Part shown: positions 11,685 through 19,903 of the stretch, one piece after another
Numbering within the stretch: position 1 is the first letter of the stretch
How the letters are laid out: every line of letters begins with the position of its first letter
Source of the DNA: Ectopseudomonas khazarica
Lineage (GTDB): Bacteria; Pseudomonadota; Gammaproteobacteria; Pseudomonadales; Pseudomonadaceae
Assembly (NCBI RefSeq): GCF_004521985.1
Contig: NZ_SBHZ01000017.1
Coordinates: 1 to 64,000 of the forward strand
Length of the DNA stretch: 64,000 nt
Reading direction: 5' to 3'
The notes under the pieces: model-generated
The model's input: only the letters and a program-made list of their open reading frames with translations
What the model was told of the DNA's origin: nothing
The model's database searches: none
Made by a program: the position numbers and the translations under genes

Positions 11685-12352
11685 TGAGTAGTAACCGAGG
11701 TCTGATCATCGTTGGTACTGGGCTTTTTGCCGAAGTTGCAGGTGCCTATTTTTCAGAGTATACCGACTATCAGGTTACTGGCTACGCATGCCACCGCAAG
11801 TATATTGTCGGTAAGGAAATCTATGGATTGCCTTTGAGCGCCATCGAAGATCTCCTTGATTCGTATCCTCCAGGATGTTTCGATGTGTTTGTCGCTATTG
11901 GTTACGCGCAAATGAATCGTATGCGGCAAAAGGTGTATGAAGAAATTCGCGCGAAGGGCTATACGTGTGCGACGTTTGTTCATCCCAACGTAAAGATTTG
12001 GCCTTCAACCCTGCTGGGGGATAACGTGTTCATCTTCGAAGATAACACGATACAGCCGTTTACCAAGATAGGCTCCAATACGATGCTGTGGAGTGGGAAC
12101 CACATTGGTCACCATAGCAAGGTCGGCAATCACTGTTTCATCGCTTCTCACGTTGTCATTTCGGGTTCATGCAGCGTAGGTGATCGCGTTTTCATTGGTG
12201 TGAACGCTACCTTGAGAGACAGCATAGCAGTTGCCGATGAGACGCTGGTCGGTGCAGGAGCGCTGATCATGAAAGACACGAAGCCGCAGGAAGTTTATGT
12301 AGTCGAGCGTACACGTCCGCATAAACTCAATTCGGAAGAGGTTGGTTTTTGA
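11684..12352 (+). CDS. PglD/NeuD-like sugar acyltransferase
   Basis: 222 residues. An N-terminal Rossmann-like half (GLIIVGTGLFAEVAGAYF) and a C-terminal left-handed beta-helix (LLGDNVFIFEDNTIQPF, VGNHCFIASHVVISGSCSVG) match the NeuD/PglD family that acetylates amino sugars or sialic-acid-like sugars. ATG at 11684 with GGAGG about 5 bases upstream; it overlaps both neighbours by one base. Substrate unknown; the 4-amino sugar expected from the aminotransferase at 7516 is one candidate. Confidence 0.8.
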   Translation: MSSNRGLIIVGTGLFAEVAGAYFSEYTDYQVTGYACHRKYIVGKEIYGLPLSAIEDLLDSYPPGCFDVFVAIGYAQMNRMRQKVYEEIRAKGYTCATFVHPNVKIWPSTLLGDNVFIFEDNTIQPFTKIGSNTMLWSGNHIGHHSKVGNHCFIASHVVISGSCSVGDRVFIGVNATLRDSIAVADETLVGAGALIMKDTKPQEVYVVERTRPHKLNSEEVGF

Positions 12353-12981
12353 TGAAAGTCGATACGCAGTTAAAAAAAATCGAGTCGATGTACTCTGAGA
12401 ACTTAAAAAAGACAGGTGTCGACTCTCGGTCTGTGGGCTGGAATACCGAAGCTTGTCAGAAACTTAGATTTAGCAAGCTGGCCGCGGTATTAGACTGCTC
12501 TGGGCCTTTTTCGGTCAATGATTTGGGTTGTGGCTATGGGGCGCTGCTTGAATTTTTGCAGCAGGACCTCGGAGCCAAAGTTTCTAAATATTATGGCTAT
12601 GACATTAGCCAGGATATGCTGACGTTGGCGCGTGCGCGGTTGGCGAGTGCAGAGTGCGATGTTGTTGAGTTGTTGCAGGCGCCCAGCCTGGTAACTCGTG
12701 CGGATTATGCATTCGTTTCCGGTACTTTTAATGTGAAGTTTGATGCTGAACCGGAGGTCTGGAAGGAATATATTTCTTCTTGTTTGAAAAATCTGGATGA
12801 GTTTAGTGATAGGGGTTTCGCCTTCAATCTACTGACGTCCTATGTGGATTGGGAAGAGCCGCACCTCTTCTACGGTAATCCTGGTTACTGGTTTGATTAT
12901 TGCAAAAAGAACTTTTCCAAAAGGGTTTCCCTCCTTCACGATTATGATCTGTGGGAATGGACCATCGTGGTGAAAAAGTGA
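12352..12981 (+). CDS. SAM-dependent methyltransferase (class I)
   Basis: 209 residues. The SAM-binding motif I is DLGCGYG at residues 57-63, followed by GYDISQDMLTLARARL (motif around the acidic ribose-binding residue). Likely methylates a sugar hydroxyl, an amino-acid substituent or the end of the chain. It sits in a run of one-base-overlapping genes after the FemAB- and PglD-like transferases, so a joint role in decorating one residue is reasonable (inference). Base composition is visibly more AT-rich than in wbpA-E. Confidence 0.75.
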   Translation: MKVDTQLKKIESMYSENLKKTGVDSRSVGWNTEACQKLRFSKLAAVLDCSGPFSVNDLGCGYGALLEFLQQDLGAKVSKYYGYDISQDMLTLARARLASAECDVVELLQAPSLVTRADYAFVSGTFNVKFDAEPEVWKEYISSCLKNLDEFSDRGFAFNLLTSYVDWEEPHLFYGNPGYWFDYCKKNFSKRVSLLHDYDLWEWTIVVKK

Positions 12982-13904
12982 TGTGGGACAAGATTTTTTT
13001 CTTCCACACGCCATCTGGGTTGCCTGCCACTGCGGTTTCCCATGCTCAACTGCCCACGGTCCTGTGCTTTCAAGACTTTGTCAGGGTTTTTTTTGCTGTA
13101 CGTGATGACCGCCAGTACTCCAGCATTTATTCGATCGATCTGGGGCTGGAGGGGAGGGAGGTCAAAGTACTTAGCGAATCACCGGTCTTGTGCCTTGAGC
13201 CCGGTGCTTTGGGCGGGTTCGACGAGCATGGTGTGTTTCCAGCATCGATCATTTCGATCGAGGGTCGATACCATCTCTATTATATTGGCTGGAACAAAGG
13301 TGCGACCCCTCCGCTTTTTTATGCGGCAATTGGTTTGGCGGTCAGCGAGGACGGACTGAATTTCAAGCGTACCTCGGTAGCCCCAATCATGAGCCGTAGT
13401 GAATATGATCCCTGTCTCGTCACTTCACCTCATGTATACAAGGACGGTGAGTTGTACAGGATGACTTATGTCTCTGGGGTAAAGTGGACCCGTGAAGTAC
13501 ACGGGTTGCAATCCCATTATCATATCAAGCATGCGACCTCGTTGGATGGTGTGAGTTGGCAACGTGAAGGCAGAGTCGCCATTGACTTTGCACCTGGCGA
13601 AACCAATATTGCTCGCTCTGCTGTGATGAAAAACGGCGAAGGATGCTACGAAATGTGGTTCTCGTTCGTGGGGCCAGAGAGTGGAAAGTATCGCATGGGG
13701 TATGCATCCTCCACTGACGGTTGGCAGTGGGTGCGTAATGATCGTAAAGCGGGTATAGATGCGGACTGCGAAGAGTGCAGCGATATGATTTGTTATCCCT
13801 GTGTCTTCGATTTCAAGGGTGAGCGATATATGCTTTTCAATGGCGATGGATTCGGTCGCAACGGTTTTGGCTTGGCTGTTCTTGATCGGCAGAGAGTTGT
13901 TTGA
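12981..13904 (+). CDS. Five-bladed beta-propeller, glycoside-hydrolase-like protein
   Basis: 307 residues with no signal peptide. Repeated blade-like motifs (HGVFPASIISIEGRYHLYYI, TSPHVYKDGELYRMTYVSG, IARSAVMKNGEGCYEMWFSF, CYPCVFDFKGERYMLFNGDG) resemble the GH43/GH32/GH130-type propeller. Family members hydrolyse or phosphorolyse glycosides, but a cytoplasmic propeller inside an O-antigen operon could also be a transferase or a structural partner. I do not recognise a specific function. The ATG at 12981 shares one base with the upstream stop. Confidence 0.6.
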   Translation: MWDKIFFFHTPSGLPATAVSHAQLPTVLCFQDFVRVFFAVRDDRQYSSIYSIDLGLEGREVKVLSESPVLCLEPGALGGFDEHGVFPASIISIEGRYHLYYIGWNKGATPPLFYAAIGLAVSEDGLNFKRTSVAPIMSRSEYDPCLVTSPHVYKDGELYRMTYVSGVKWTREVHGLQSHYHIKHATSLDGVSWQREGRVAIDFAPGETNIARSAVMKNGEGCYEMWFSFVGPESGKYRMGYASSTDGWQWVRNDRKAGIDADCEECSDMICYPCVFDFKGERYMLFNGDGFGRNGFGLAVLDRQRVV

Positions 13905-15193
13905 TGAAGACCAGAGTTTATACGTTATTTTGTTGGGCTGCCTATCCGTTATTCTTCATCATTGCAATGCTTATAGCACTCTGTGCTCGCCTGTTCTGTC
14001 GGTCTGTACTGGATAGTCCGCGTTTGGTCTGGGGCGAAGCACCGATAATTAATAACTCTTATTGGGCGCGGGCCATGCGTGCGGCGGGCTGTAAGTCGCT
14101 GACATTCACCGATGGCTATTCCTACACGATCAATAAGCGGGAGGACTATGATCGAGTGGTTCAGGATCACTATGGACCTATTCCGGTTTTCCTGAAGTAC
14201 TACCTTGCTTTTTTTGAAAGCCTTTTCAGGTTCGATGTTTTTTTTATATCGTTTAATGGCTTCTTTCTTGGGAAGACTCCATTTTGGCGCATGGAAGCCC
14301 TGCTGTTGAAGTTGGCGCGGAAGAAGGTGGTAGTTCTTCCATTTGGACTGGACGCGTTTGTTTATAATAGGGTGAAGTCTACCTCTATGCTGCAGGGACT
14401 ATTGATGTCGGTCCCTGTTCCGTCACGGCAACAGCGGCGTATCGCTGCGCGCGTTGACTACTGGTGTGAGCATGCTGATGTGGTACTGCTTGGCTTTTTG
14501 GGTCCAGACGGGTTTGGTAGGTGGGACGTCATCATGCCGAATTTCCTGTTCATTGATTATGACGAGTGGGCTCAGTCGACCAGAGCTAGTGATGCAGATG
14601 GTGTCAGTGATGTGGTTTATATCGCACATGCGCCAAATCATCGTGGTTTCAAAGGGAGTGAATTTGTAATTGACGCAGTTGCCCAGCTAAAACATGAGGG
14701 TTTGAAAGTAGAGCTGGTTCTGGTCGAGGGTAAGCAAAATTCGGAAGTTAAGAGGATCTTCAAGGAAGATGTCGATATCCTGGTTGAGCAGCTTATAGCG
14801 GTTGGTCATGGGCTCAACGGTTTAGAGGGAATGGCGTCTGGTTTACCGGTCATCAGTAATCTCGAAGACGAAAACTATGTCGTGCCTCTTCGTCGATGGT
14901 CATATTTTTCTGAGTGTCCCATCGTGTCGGGGTCTCCAGAGAATCTTGTGGAGATTTTACGTAAGCTCGTTACTAGGCCTGGCTTACGCAGGGAGCTGGG
15001 GGCGGCCGGTAGAGCATATGTCGAGAAATACTATGGCTACGATTCGGCGCAATATCTGTTCGGTGAGATAATTCATTATCTTTACGGTCGTCGCGAACGC
15101 TTGATTGATTTGTATCATCCGCTTTTGAGCGATTACCCCAAGCGTGCCGCCAAGGTTATTAATCCTCTGAAAAACGGGCGGTTGCCTGATTGA
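13904..15193 (+). CDS. Glycosyltransferase (GT-B, GT4-like) with N-terminal membrane anchor
   Basis: 429 residues. A hydrophobic N-terminal segment (LFCWAAYPLFFIIAMLIALC) suggests a membrane anchor. The C-terminal half is a GT-B nucleotide-sugar domain: IAHAPNHRGFKGSEFVIDA, then LVEGKQNSEVKRIF and a late GLEGMASGLPVISNLED motif. It shares these features with the proteins at 16645-17862 and 18746-19903, so the three are related. Presumably adds one sugar to the lipid-linked O-unit on the cytoplasmic face. Confidence 0.78.
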   Translation: MKTRVYTLFCWAAYPLFFIIAMLIALCARLFCRSVLDSPRLVWGEAPIINNSYWARAMRAAGCKSLTFTDGYSYTINKREDYDRVVQDHYGPIPVFLKYYLAFFESLFRFDVFFISFNGFFLGKTPFWRMEALLLKLARKKVVVLPFGLDAFVYNRVKSTSMLQGLLMSVPVPSRQQRRIAARVDYWCEHADVVLLGFLGPDGFGRWDVIMPNFLFIDYDEWAQSTRASDADGVSDVVYIAHAPNHRGFKGSEFVIDAVAQLKHEGLKVELVLVEGKQNSEVKRIFKEDVDILVEQLIAVGHGLNGLEGMASGLPVISNLEDENYVVPLRRWSYFSECPIVSGSPENLVEILRKLVTRPGLRRELGAAGRAYVEKYYGYDSAQYLFGEIIHYLYGRRERLIDLYHPLLSDYPKRAAKVINPLKNGRLPD

Positions 15194-16623
15194 TGCTTTT
15201 ACGTAAATTGGCCCGTGATAGCGTCATTTATGGCGGCGGCGACTTCCTGCTGAAACTTCTCGCGTTCTTCACTTTTCCCTTGCTAGCTTCAGCTTTGTCG
15301 GCCGAGGGGTTTGGGGTTATGGAGCTGGGACTGACCATTGCGACGCTTGGCGCTGTTTTTGTTCGTTGTGGTTTGAATAATGCGGTACAGCGCTACTATT
15401 GGGATGCCGGTGTTTCTGAGGTTGAGCGACCGGTATTGGTCTCGACTGGTTTCTGGTTGACGTTCGGTATCGGTGTGGTATGCGGGGTATGTTCATTCTT
15501 CACCGTACCGTTGATTTTCAAAGCTAGCAGTGGCGGAGCGGAGCAGCTGGCTCCAATGGGCGTTCTGGCTATCGCCGCTCTTCTGCCGCTTCTCCAATGG
15601 AGCCAATACTTACAGGATGTCCTAAGGCTCCATTTTGCGCCTTGGAAGTTCTTGGCATACACCTTCAGTAGTCGTGCACTTGGGGCTCTGGTTGCGCTCT
15701 TCCTAGTTTTATATTTTGGTGCGGGCGTTGAGGGCGTGTTACTGGCTCAGGCATCAGTACTGCTGTTGGCATTGCCGCTTGGGATCTGGTTTGTCAAGAA
15801 GGACTTCGTTGTAAAAGTTGATAGGCCTTTGGCAGGACGGCTTTTAGCTTTCGGTGCCCCTTTCATTTTCACGGAGGTTGCCTACTGGTTGTTGGCATCA
15901 ATTGATCGATGGGTGTTGGCGGCAATGGCCGGAGTCTCCGAGGTTGGTATCTACTCAGTAGCATTCAGGTTCTCTACCTTGGCAGTCTTCGTCGCCACTG
16001 CATTTGGTATGGCCTGGAGTCCTTATGCGGTAAAAATCAGGGCGGATCATCCCCAGAGCTATAAGCACGTCTATGCTGAGGTGCTCTTGATTCTCTTGGT
16101 TGTGATGTTGTGTGTGGCCGGATTCATCGCTTTGTTTGCGGGCGAATTTATTGGGCAGATCATGTCACCCGACTATGCTGCCGCAGCTATTCCATTGACA
16201 GTACTATGTTTCACTGCAGTATTGCAGGCGAGCCAGCAAGTCACAGCCATCGGTATCTCTCTGGCAAATAGAACCAAGATTTTTGCTGGTCTTGTGTGGG
16301 TGGCGGCTATTCTGAATTTGGTCTTGAATTTTTGGTTGATTCCTCAGGCCGGTGCTGCTGGGGCTGCGATAGCTACATTAATATCCTATGTGTTTCTATC
16401 GGGTGCCTTCCTTTTCTTTACCCAGCGTCTCTATCCTTTGCCAATCAGCTGGGCACGCTTACTCTGGTTGTGCTTTCTAGGTGCGGTAATTCTGTTTTCA
16501 AGTATTCACTGGTCGTCACAAGAATTTGATTTGTCTACGTCAGCAGTGAAATTGTGCATTGCCTTGGTGTGCCTAGTGTTCGCCTTGCTGTCGCTTAATT
16601 TTAAAATTTTTCGTTCGCTTTAA
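15193..16623 (+). CDS. wzx: Wzx-type polysaccharide flippase
   Basis: 476 residues with about 12-14 hydrophobic segments, starting LARDSVIYGGGDFLLKLLAF, typical of the MOP/PST exporter family. Flips undecaprenyl-diphosphate-linked O-units across the inner membrane. The locus has a second MOP-type protein at 26706-28187, so which one flips the O-unit cannot be decided from sequence. The ATG at 15193 overlaps the preceding stop. Confidence 0.8.
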   Translation: MLLRKLARDSVIYGGGDFLLKLLAFFTFPLLASALSAEGFGVMELGLTIATLGAVFVRCGLNNAVQRYYWDAGVSEVERPVLVSTGFWLTFGIGVVCGVCSFFTVPLIFKASSGGAEQLAPMGVLAIAALLPLLQWSQYLQDVLRLHFAPWKFLAYTFSSRALGALVALFLVLYFGAGVEGVLLAQASVLLLALPLGIWFVKKDFVVKVDRPLAGRLLAFGAPFIFTEVAYWLLASIDRWVLAAMAGVSEVGIYSVAFRFSTLAVFVATAFGMAWSPYAVKIRADHPQSYKHVYAEVLLILLVVMLCVAGFIALFAGEFIGQIMSPDYAAAAIPLTVLCFTAVLQASQQVTAIGISLANRTKIFAGLVWVAAILNLVLNFWLIPQAGAAGAAIATLISYVFLSGAFLFFTQRLYPLPISWARLLWLCFLGAVILFSSIHWSSQEFDLSTSAVKLCIALVCLVFALLSLNFKIFRSL

Positions 16624-16644
16624 ATTAGACTGCCTGGGGGGGAG

Positions 16645-17862
16645 ATGAGAACGGCGTATTATTTGTTTCGTGTGGGTGTGGAGTTACTGGCGTTATTTTT
16701 TTTGCTGTTGTTTTCCTTATGCTGCAAGTCTTTCCGGCAGCGGAAATTTGATATCGGCCTGGGCCCCTTCCCGCTGATCAACAACATTTACCACAAGCGC
16801 GCCCTGGAGCTGGCCGGCTATTCGGCGGAGACCTTCGTCAGTCAGGTCTGGCATATCACCAGTAACTTTGATGTGCGCTTTGATCAGCATTGGCTGTCGA
16901 GGAACATTCTAACCCGCAAGCTGCTGCTCAACTTGTACATCTTCTGCTGGTCGGCCCGACGTTATCGTTCGGTGATCATCTATTTCGATGGCGGTGCGTT
17001 GGGGCAGGGTACGGCGTTCCTTTGGCGCCTGGAACCTTATCTCTATCGTCTGGCAGGAGTCAAAACTGTCGTCCTGCCCTACGGTTCTGATGTGCAGGTC
17101 ATGAGTCGTTCACCAAACCTGCAGTTCAAGCATTCCATGGCGGTCGACTACCCTCAGCACCGCACTCGGCATCGGCATATCCAGGCCATGGTCGATGTAT
17201 GGAGTTCAGCTGGCAGTCATATCGTCGGTGGTTGTGAATGGGTCGACTATATGCACCACTGGGATAGTCTGATGATCGCGCATTTCTCGATTCAGTTACC
17301 CGATGTAGCCTGTGCTGCCGTCGATCAGCCTGTTGCCCATGGGCCGTTGAAGTTGCTGCATGCCCCTAACCACCGCGAGATCAAGGGCACCCGGCATGTC
17401 GTCAAGGCTGTCGAAGAGCTTCGTCGGGAAGGGCTCGATATCGAGCTGGTCATGGTCGAGCGGGTACCTAACGAAGAAGTCAGGCGACTGATTCTCGAAG
17501 CGGACGCGGTAGTCGATCAACTGGTCATCGGCTGGTACGCGATGTTCGCCATCGAAGCGATGGCTTCGGGAAAACCGGTGATCTGCTACCTGCGCCAGGA
17601 TCTGGAGTCGCTATATGTGGCGACCGATTTGCTGCAGGACTTCGACGAGATCCCGATCATCCGTGCCGACGTCTTCAGTTTTAAAGAGGTCATACGCAAA
17701 CTGCACGCTGATCGTACGCTGCTATCCATTGCCGGCAACCGCGGTCGCGGCTATGTAGAGCGACATCACTCGATCGAGGCAATTTCGCTTGCGTTTTCCA
17801 AAATTTTCGCCAAATTGATCGGCCCTTCTAAGGGGTGCGGGCGAACGAGCGCAGATAAGTAA
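16645..17862 (+). CDS. Glycosyltransferase (GT-B), paralogue of the 13904 gene
   Basis: 405 residues. N-terminal hydrophobic stretch (VGVELLALFFLLLFSLCC) followed by PLINNIYHKRALELAGYSAE, alignable with PIINNSYWARAMRAAGCKSL of the protein at 13904. C-terminal motifs LLHAPNHREIKGTRHVVKA, VDQLVIGWYAMFAIEAMASGKP are those of GT4-like enzymes. Presumed cytoplasmic-face transferase. The ATG at 16645 directly follows a purine-rich GGGGGGAG, a short but usable ribosome-site spacing. GC content rises again from here compared with the previous genes. Confidence 0.78.
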   Translation: MRTAYYLFRVGVELLALFFLLLFSLCCKSFRQRKFDIGLGPFPLINNIYHKRALELAGYSAETFVSQVWHITSNFDVRFDQHWLSRNILTRKLLLNLYIFCWSARRYRSVIIYFDGGALGQGTAFLWRLEPYLYRLAGVKTVVLPYGSDVQVMSRSPNLQFKHSMAVDYPQHRTRHRHIQAMVDVWSSAGSHIVGGCEWVDYMHHWDSLMIAHFSIQLPDVACAAVDQPVAHGPLKLLHAPNHREIKGTRHVVKAVEELRREGLDIELVMVERVPNEEVRRLILEADAVVDQLVIGWYAMFAIEAMASGKPVICYLRQDLESLYVATDLLQDFDEIPIIRADVFSFKEVIRKLHADRTLLSIAGNRGRGYVERHHSIEAISLAFSKIFAKLIGPSKGCGRTSADK

Positions 17863-17882
17863 TAAAAAGTGGAGTTGTAACA

Positions 17883-18746
17883 GTGAATATTTTGATTACT
17901 GGCGCCAATGGATTGCTTGGCATCCACGCGGCATCCCGATTTGCGCGACAGCATCAAGTACATGCCGTGGTGCATTCCAAGCCGGCCCAGCCTGTTTCGG
18001 GGGTGACCTACCATGAGGTCGATCTTTCCAGCGACTGGGCTGTCACGGCACTGCCGGCCAGTATCGATGCAGTGATTCATCTTGCTCAGTCTTCACGCTT
18101 TCGGGAGTTCCCCGAGCAGGCGATGGATGTGTTTGGTGTCAATGTGGCCTCAACAGCGAGGTTGTTGGACTACGCCCGTAAAGCAGGTGCCAGTCATTTC
18201 ATTCTCGCCTCTTCCGGAGGGGTATACGGTGCTGGTGACGAGGCGTTCAGGGAAAACTCGGCAATCCCTCACCATGGGCAGCTGGGTTACTACCTCGGGA
18301 GCAAGCTGTGCGCCGAAGTCCTCGCGCAGAACTATTCCTCTTTGATGAACGTTGGCATCCTGCGATTCTTCTTCATGTACGGCAAAGGCCAGAAGCGCCA
18401 GATGCTGGTGCCGCGCTTGGTAGACAACGTGCTGGCAGGCAACGCCATCACTTTGCAGGGGGAGGATGGGATCAAGATCAACCCTATTCACGTCAGCGAT
18501 GCGGTCGCGGCATTGGAGGGTTGCCTCAAGCTTGAGGGCAGCCATACCTTCAACGTGGCCGGTACTCAGACCTTGTCGTTGCGCGAAATCTCCTGCGTCA
18601 TTGGCAAGGCCGTGGGGGTTGAGCCGGTGTTCAAGGTCGACGCCAGCGAGCCTCGGCACCTGATTGCCGATATCGGTGCACTCAGTGACACCCTCGTGGT
18701 ACCGAAGGTCACCTTCGAACAAGGGATCTTGGAACTCATTCCTTGA
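17883..18746 (+). CDS. NAD-dependent nucleotide-sugar epimerase/reductase (SDR)
   Basis: 287 residues, extended SDR. NAD-binding GANGLLG near the N-terminus, SSGGVYG and the catalytic Tyr-x3-Lys in YYLGSKLCAE. GTG start, with GTGGAG ending about 8 bases upstream. It lies between two glycosyltransferase genes, so it probably makes the sugar donor for one of them; substrate and reaction (epimerase, dehydratase or reductase) cannot be told. The distal part (LRFFFMYGKGQKRQ in place of NxYGP) is divergent from ordinary 4-epimerases. Confidence 0.75.
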   Translation: MNILITGANGLLGIHAASRFARQHQVHAVVHSKPAQPVSGVTYHEVDLSSDWAVTALPASIDAVIHLAQSSRFREFPEQAMDVFGVNVASTARLLDYARKAGASHFILASSGGVYGAGDEAFRENSAIPHHGQLGYYLGSKLCAEVLAQNYSSLMNVGILRFFFMYGKGQKRQMLVPRLVDNVLAGNAITLQGEDGIKINPIHVSDAVAALEGCLKLEGSHTFNVAGTQTLSLREISCVIGKAVGVEPVFKVDASEPRHLIADIGALSDTLVVPKVTFEQGILELIP

Positions 18747-19903
18747 TGAAAAGCTACAAAGTCTTGCATGCCCCCAGTTCGGTCGGGGGTAACCCTCAAG
18801 TGCTCAGTCGCGCACTGCAGGCGCTGGGGGTGGATAGCCGCTCGCTTGTGGTGTCCCAGAACTATCTAGCCTACAAGGCGGACAAGGTGCTGCAGCGCCC
18901 TGGTGAAAGCCTGGTAATGCGTGAGTTCAAGCGCATCTGGACCATTCTGTTCTACCTGCCACGTTTCGATGTCATTCATTACAACGCTGGGACTACATTG
19001 GCCAGCGCCTATGCATTTTCGCCACGACCTGGTCGGCGCGCGCACGATCTGGTGCGCTACTGCTATGCCGCGTATCTGCGCGCGCTGCAGCGCTTCGAAC
19101 TCGCGTATGTTCGGCGGTTGGGCAAGAAGATTTTCGTCACCTACCAGGGCGATGATGCGCGCCAGGGCGATTACAGTCTGGAACATTTTCCAATCAATAT
19201 CGCAAGTCAGGTCGACCAGGGCTATTACTGCGCGGCATCCGACGCTTTCAAGCGCCGCAGCATTAAGATGCTGTCCTCGGTGGCCAGCCAGCTCTACTCG
19301 GTGAATCCGGACTTGATGCACGTACTTCCGGCCAGCACGCGTTTTACGCCTTACTCCCATGTCTCCCTTGACGATTGGAAGCCTCTTTACAATCAATGCG
19401 AGAGTCGCCCGTTGCGCATTGTGCACGCGCCAAGCAATCGCAAGGTCAAGGGTTCCGAGTTGATCATTCGGGCACTGAATGCCTTGCGCGAACAAGGTTT
19501 CGAGTTCGAGCTCCTGCTGGTGGAGGGCATGAGCAATGCCGAGGCGCGAAAGGTCTACGAGTCCGCCGACGTGCTGGTGGACCAACTTTTCGCTGGCTGG
19601 TACGGCGGTTTGGCTGTGGAGCTCATGGCTCTCGGAAAACCGGTGTTGGTGTATATCCGTGATTGCGATTTGGACTTTATTCCTGAGCAGATGAAAATGG
19701 ATTTGCCCTTTCTACGGATCACTCCTCACACGGTGGAGCAAGCGCTACGTGACCTGTTGGTGATGCCACGCCAGGAGTTGTTGGAGCTGGGGCGACGTAG
19801 CAGGGCGTTCGTCGAACGTTGGCACGATCCGTTAGATATTGCTCGCAGTATTCAACGTGACTATGAGCGTGCAATGCAAATTGCGCGAGAGGATATGGAA
19901 TAG
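18746..19903 (+). CDS. Glycosyltransferase (GT-B, GT4-like)
   Basis: 385 residues without a clear membrane segment. N-terminal KVLHAPSSVGGNPQVLSRAL is the acceptor-domain start; the donor domain contains IVHAPSNRKVKGSELIIRA and DVLVDQLFAGWYGGLAVELM, shared with the proteins at 13904 and 16645. So this is the third member of a local transferase family, with a different N-terminal half. The stop overlaps the GTG of the next gene by one base. Confidence 0.8.
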   Translation: MKSYKVLHAPSSVGGNPQVLSRALQALGVDSRSLVVSQNYLAYKADKVLQRPGESLVMREFKRIWTILFYLPRFDVIHYNAGTTLASAYAFSPRPGRRAHDLVRYCYAAYLRALQRFELAYVRRLGKKIFVTYQGDDARQGDYSLEHFPINIASQVDQGYYCAASDAFKRRSIKMLSSVASQLYSVNPDLMHVLPASTRFTPYSHVSLDDWKPLYNQCESRPLRIVHAPSNRKVKGSELIIRALNALREQGFEFELLLVEGMSNAEARKVYESADVLVDQLFAGWYGGLAVELMALGKPVLVYIRDCDLDFIPEQMKMDLPFLRITPHTVEQALRDLLVMPRQELLELGRRSRAFVERWHDPLDIARSIQRDYERAMQIAREDME

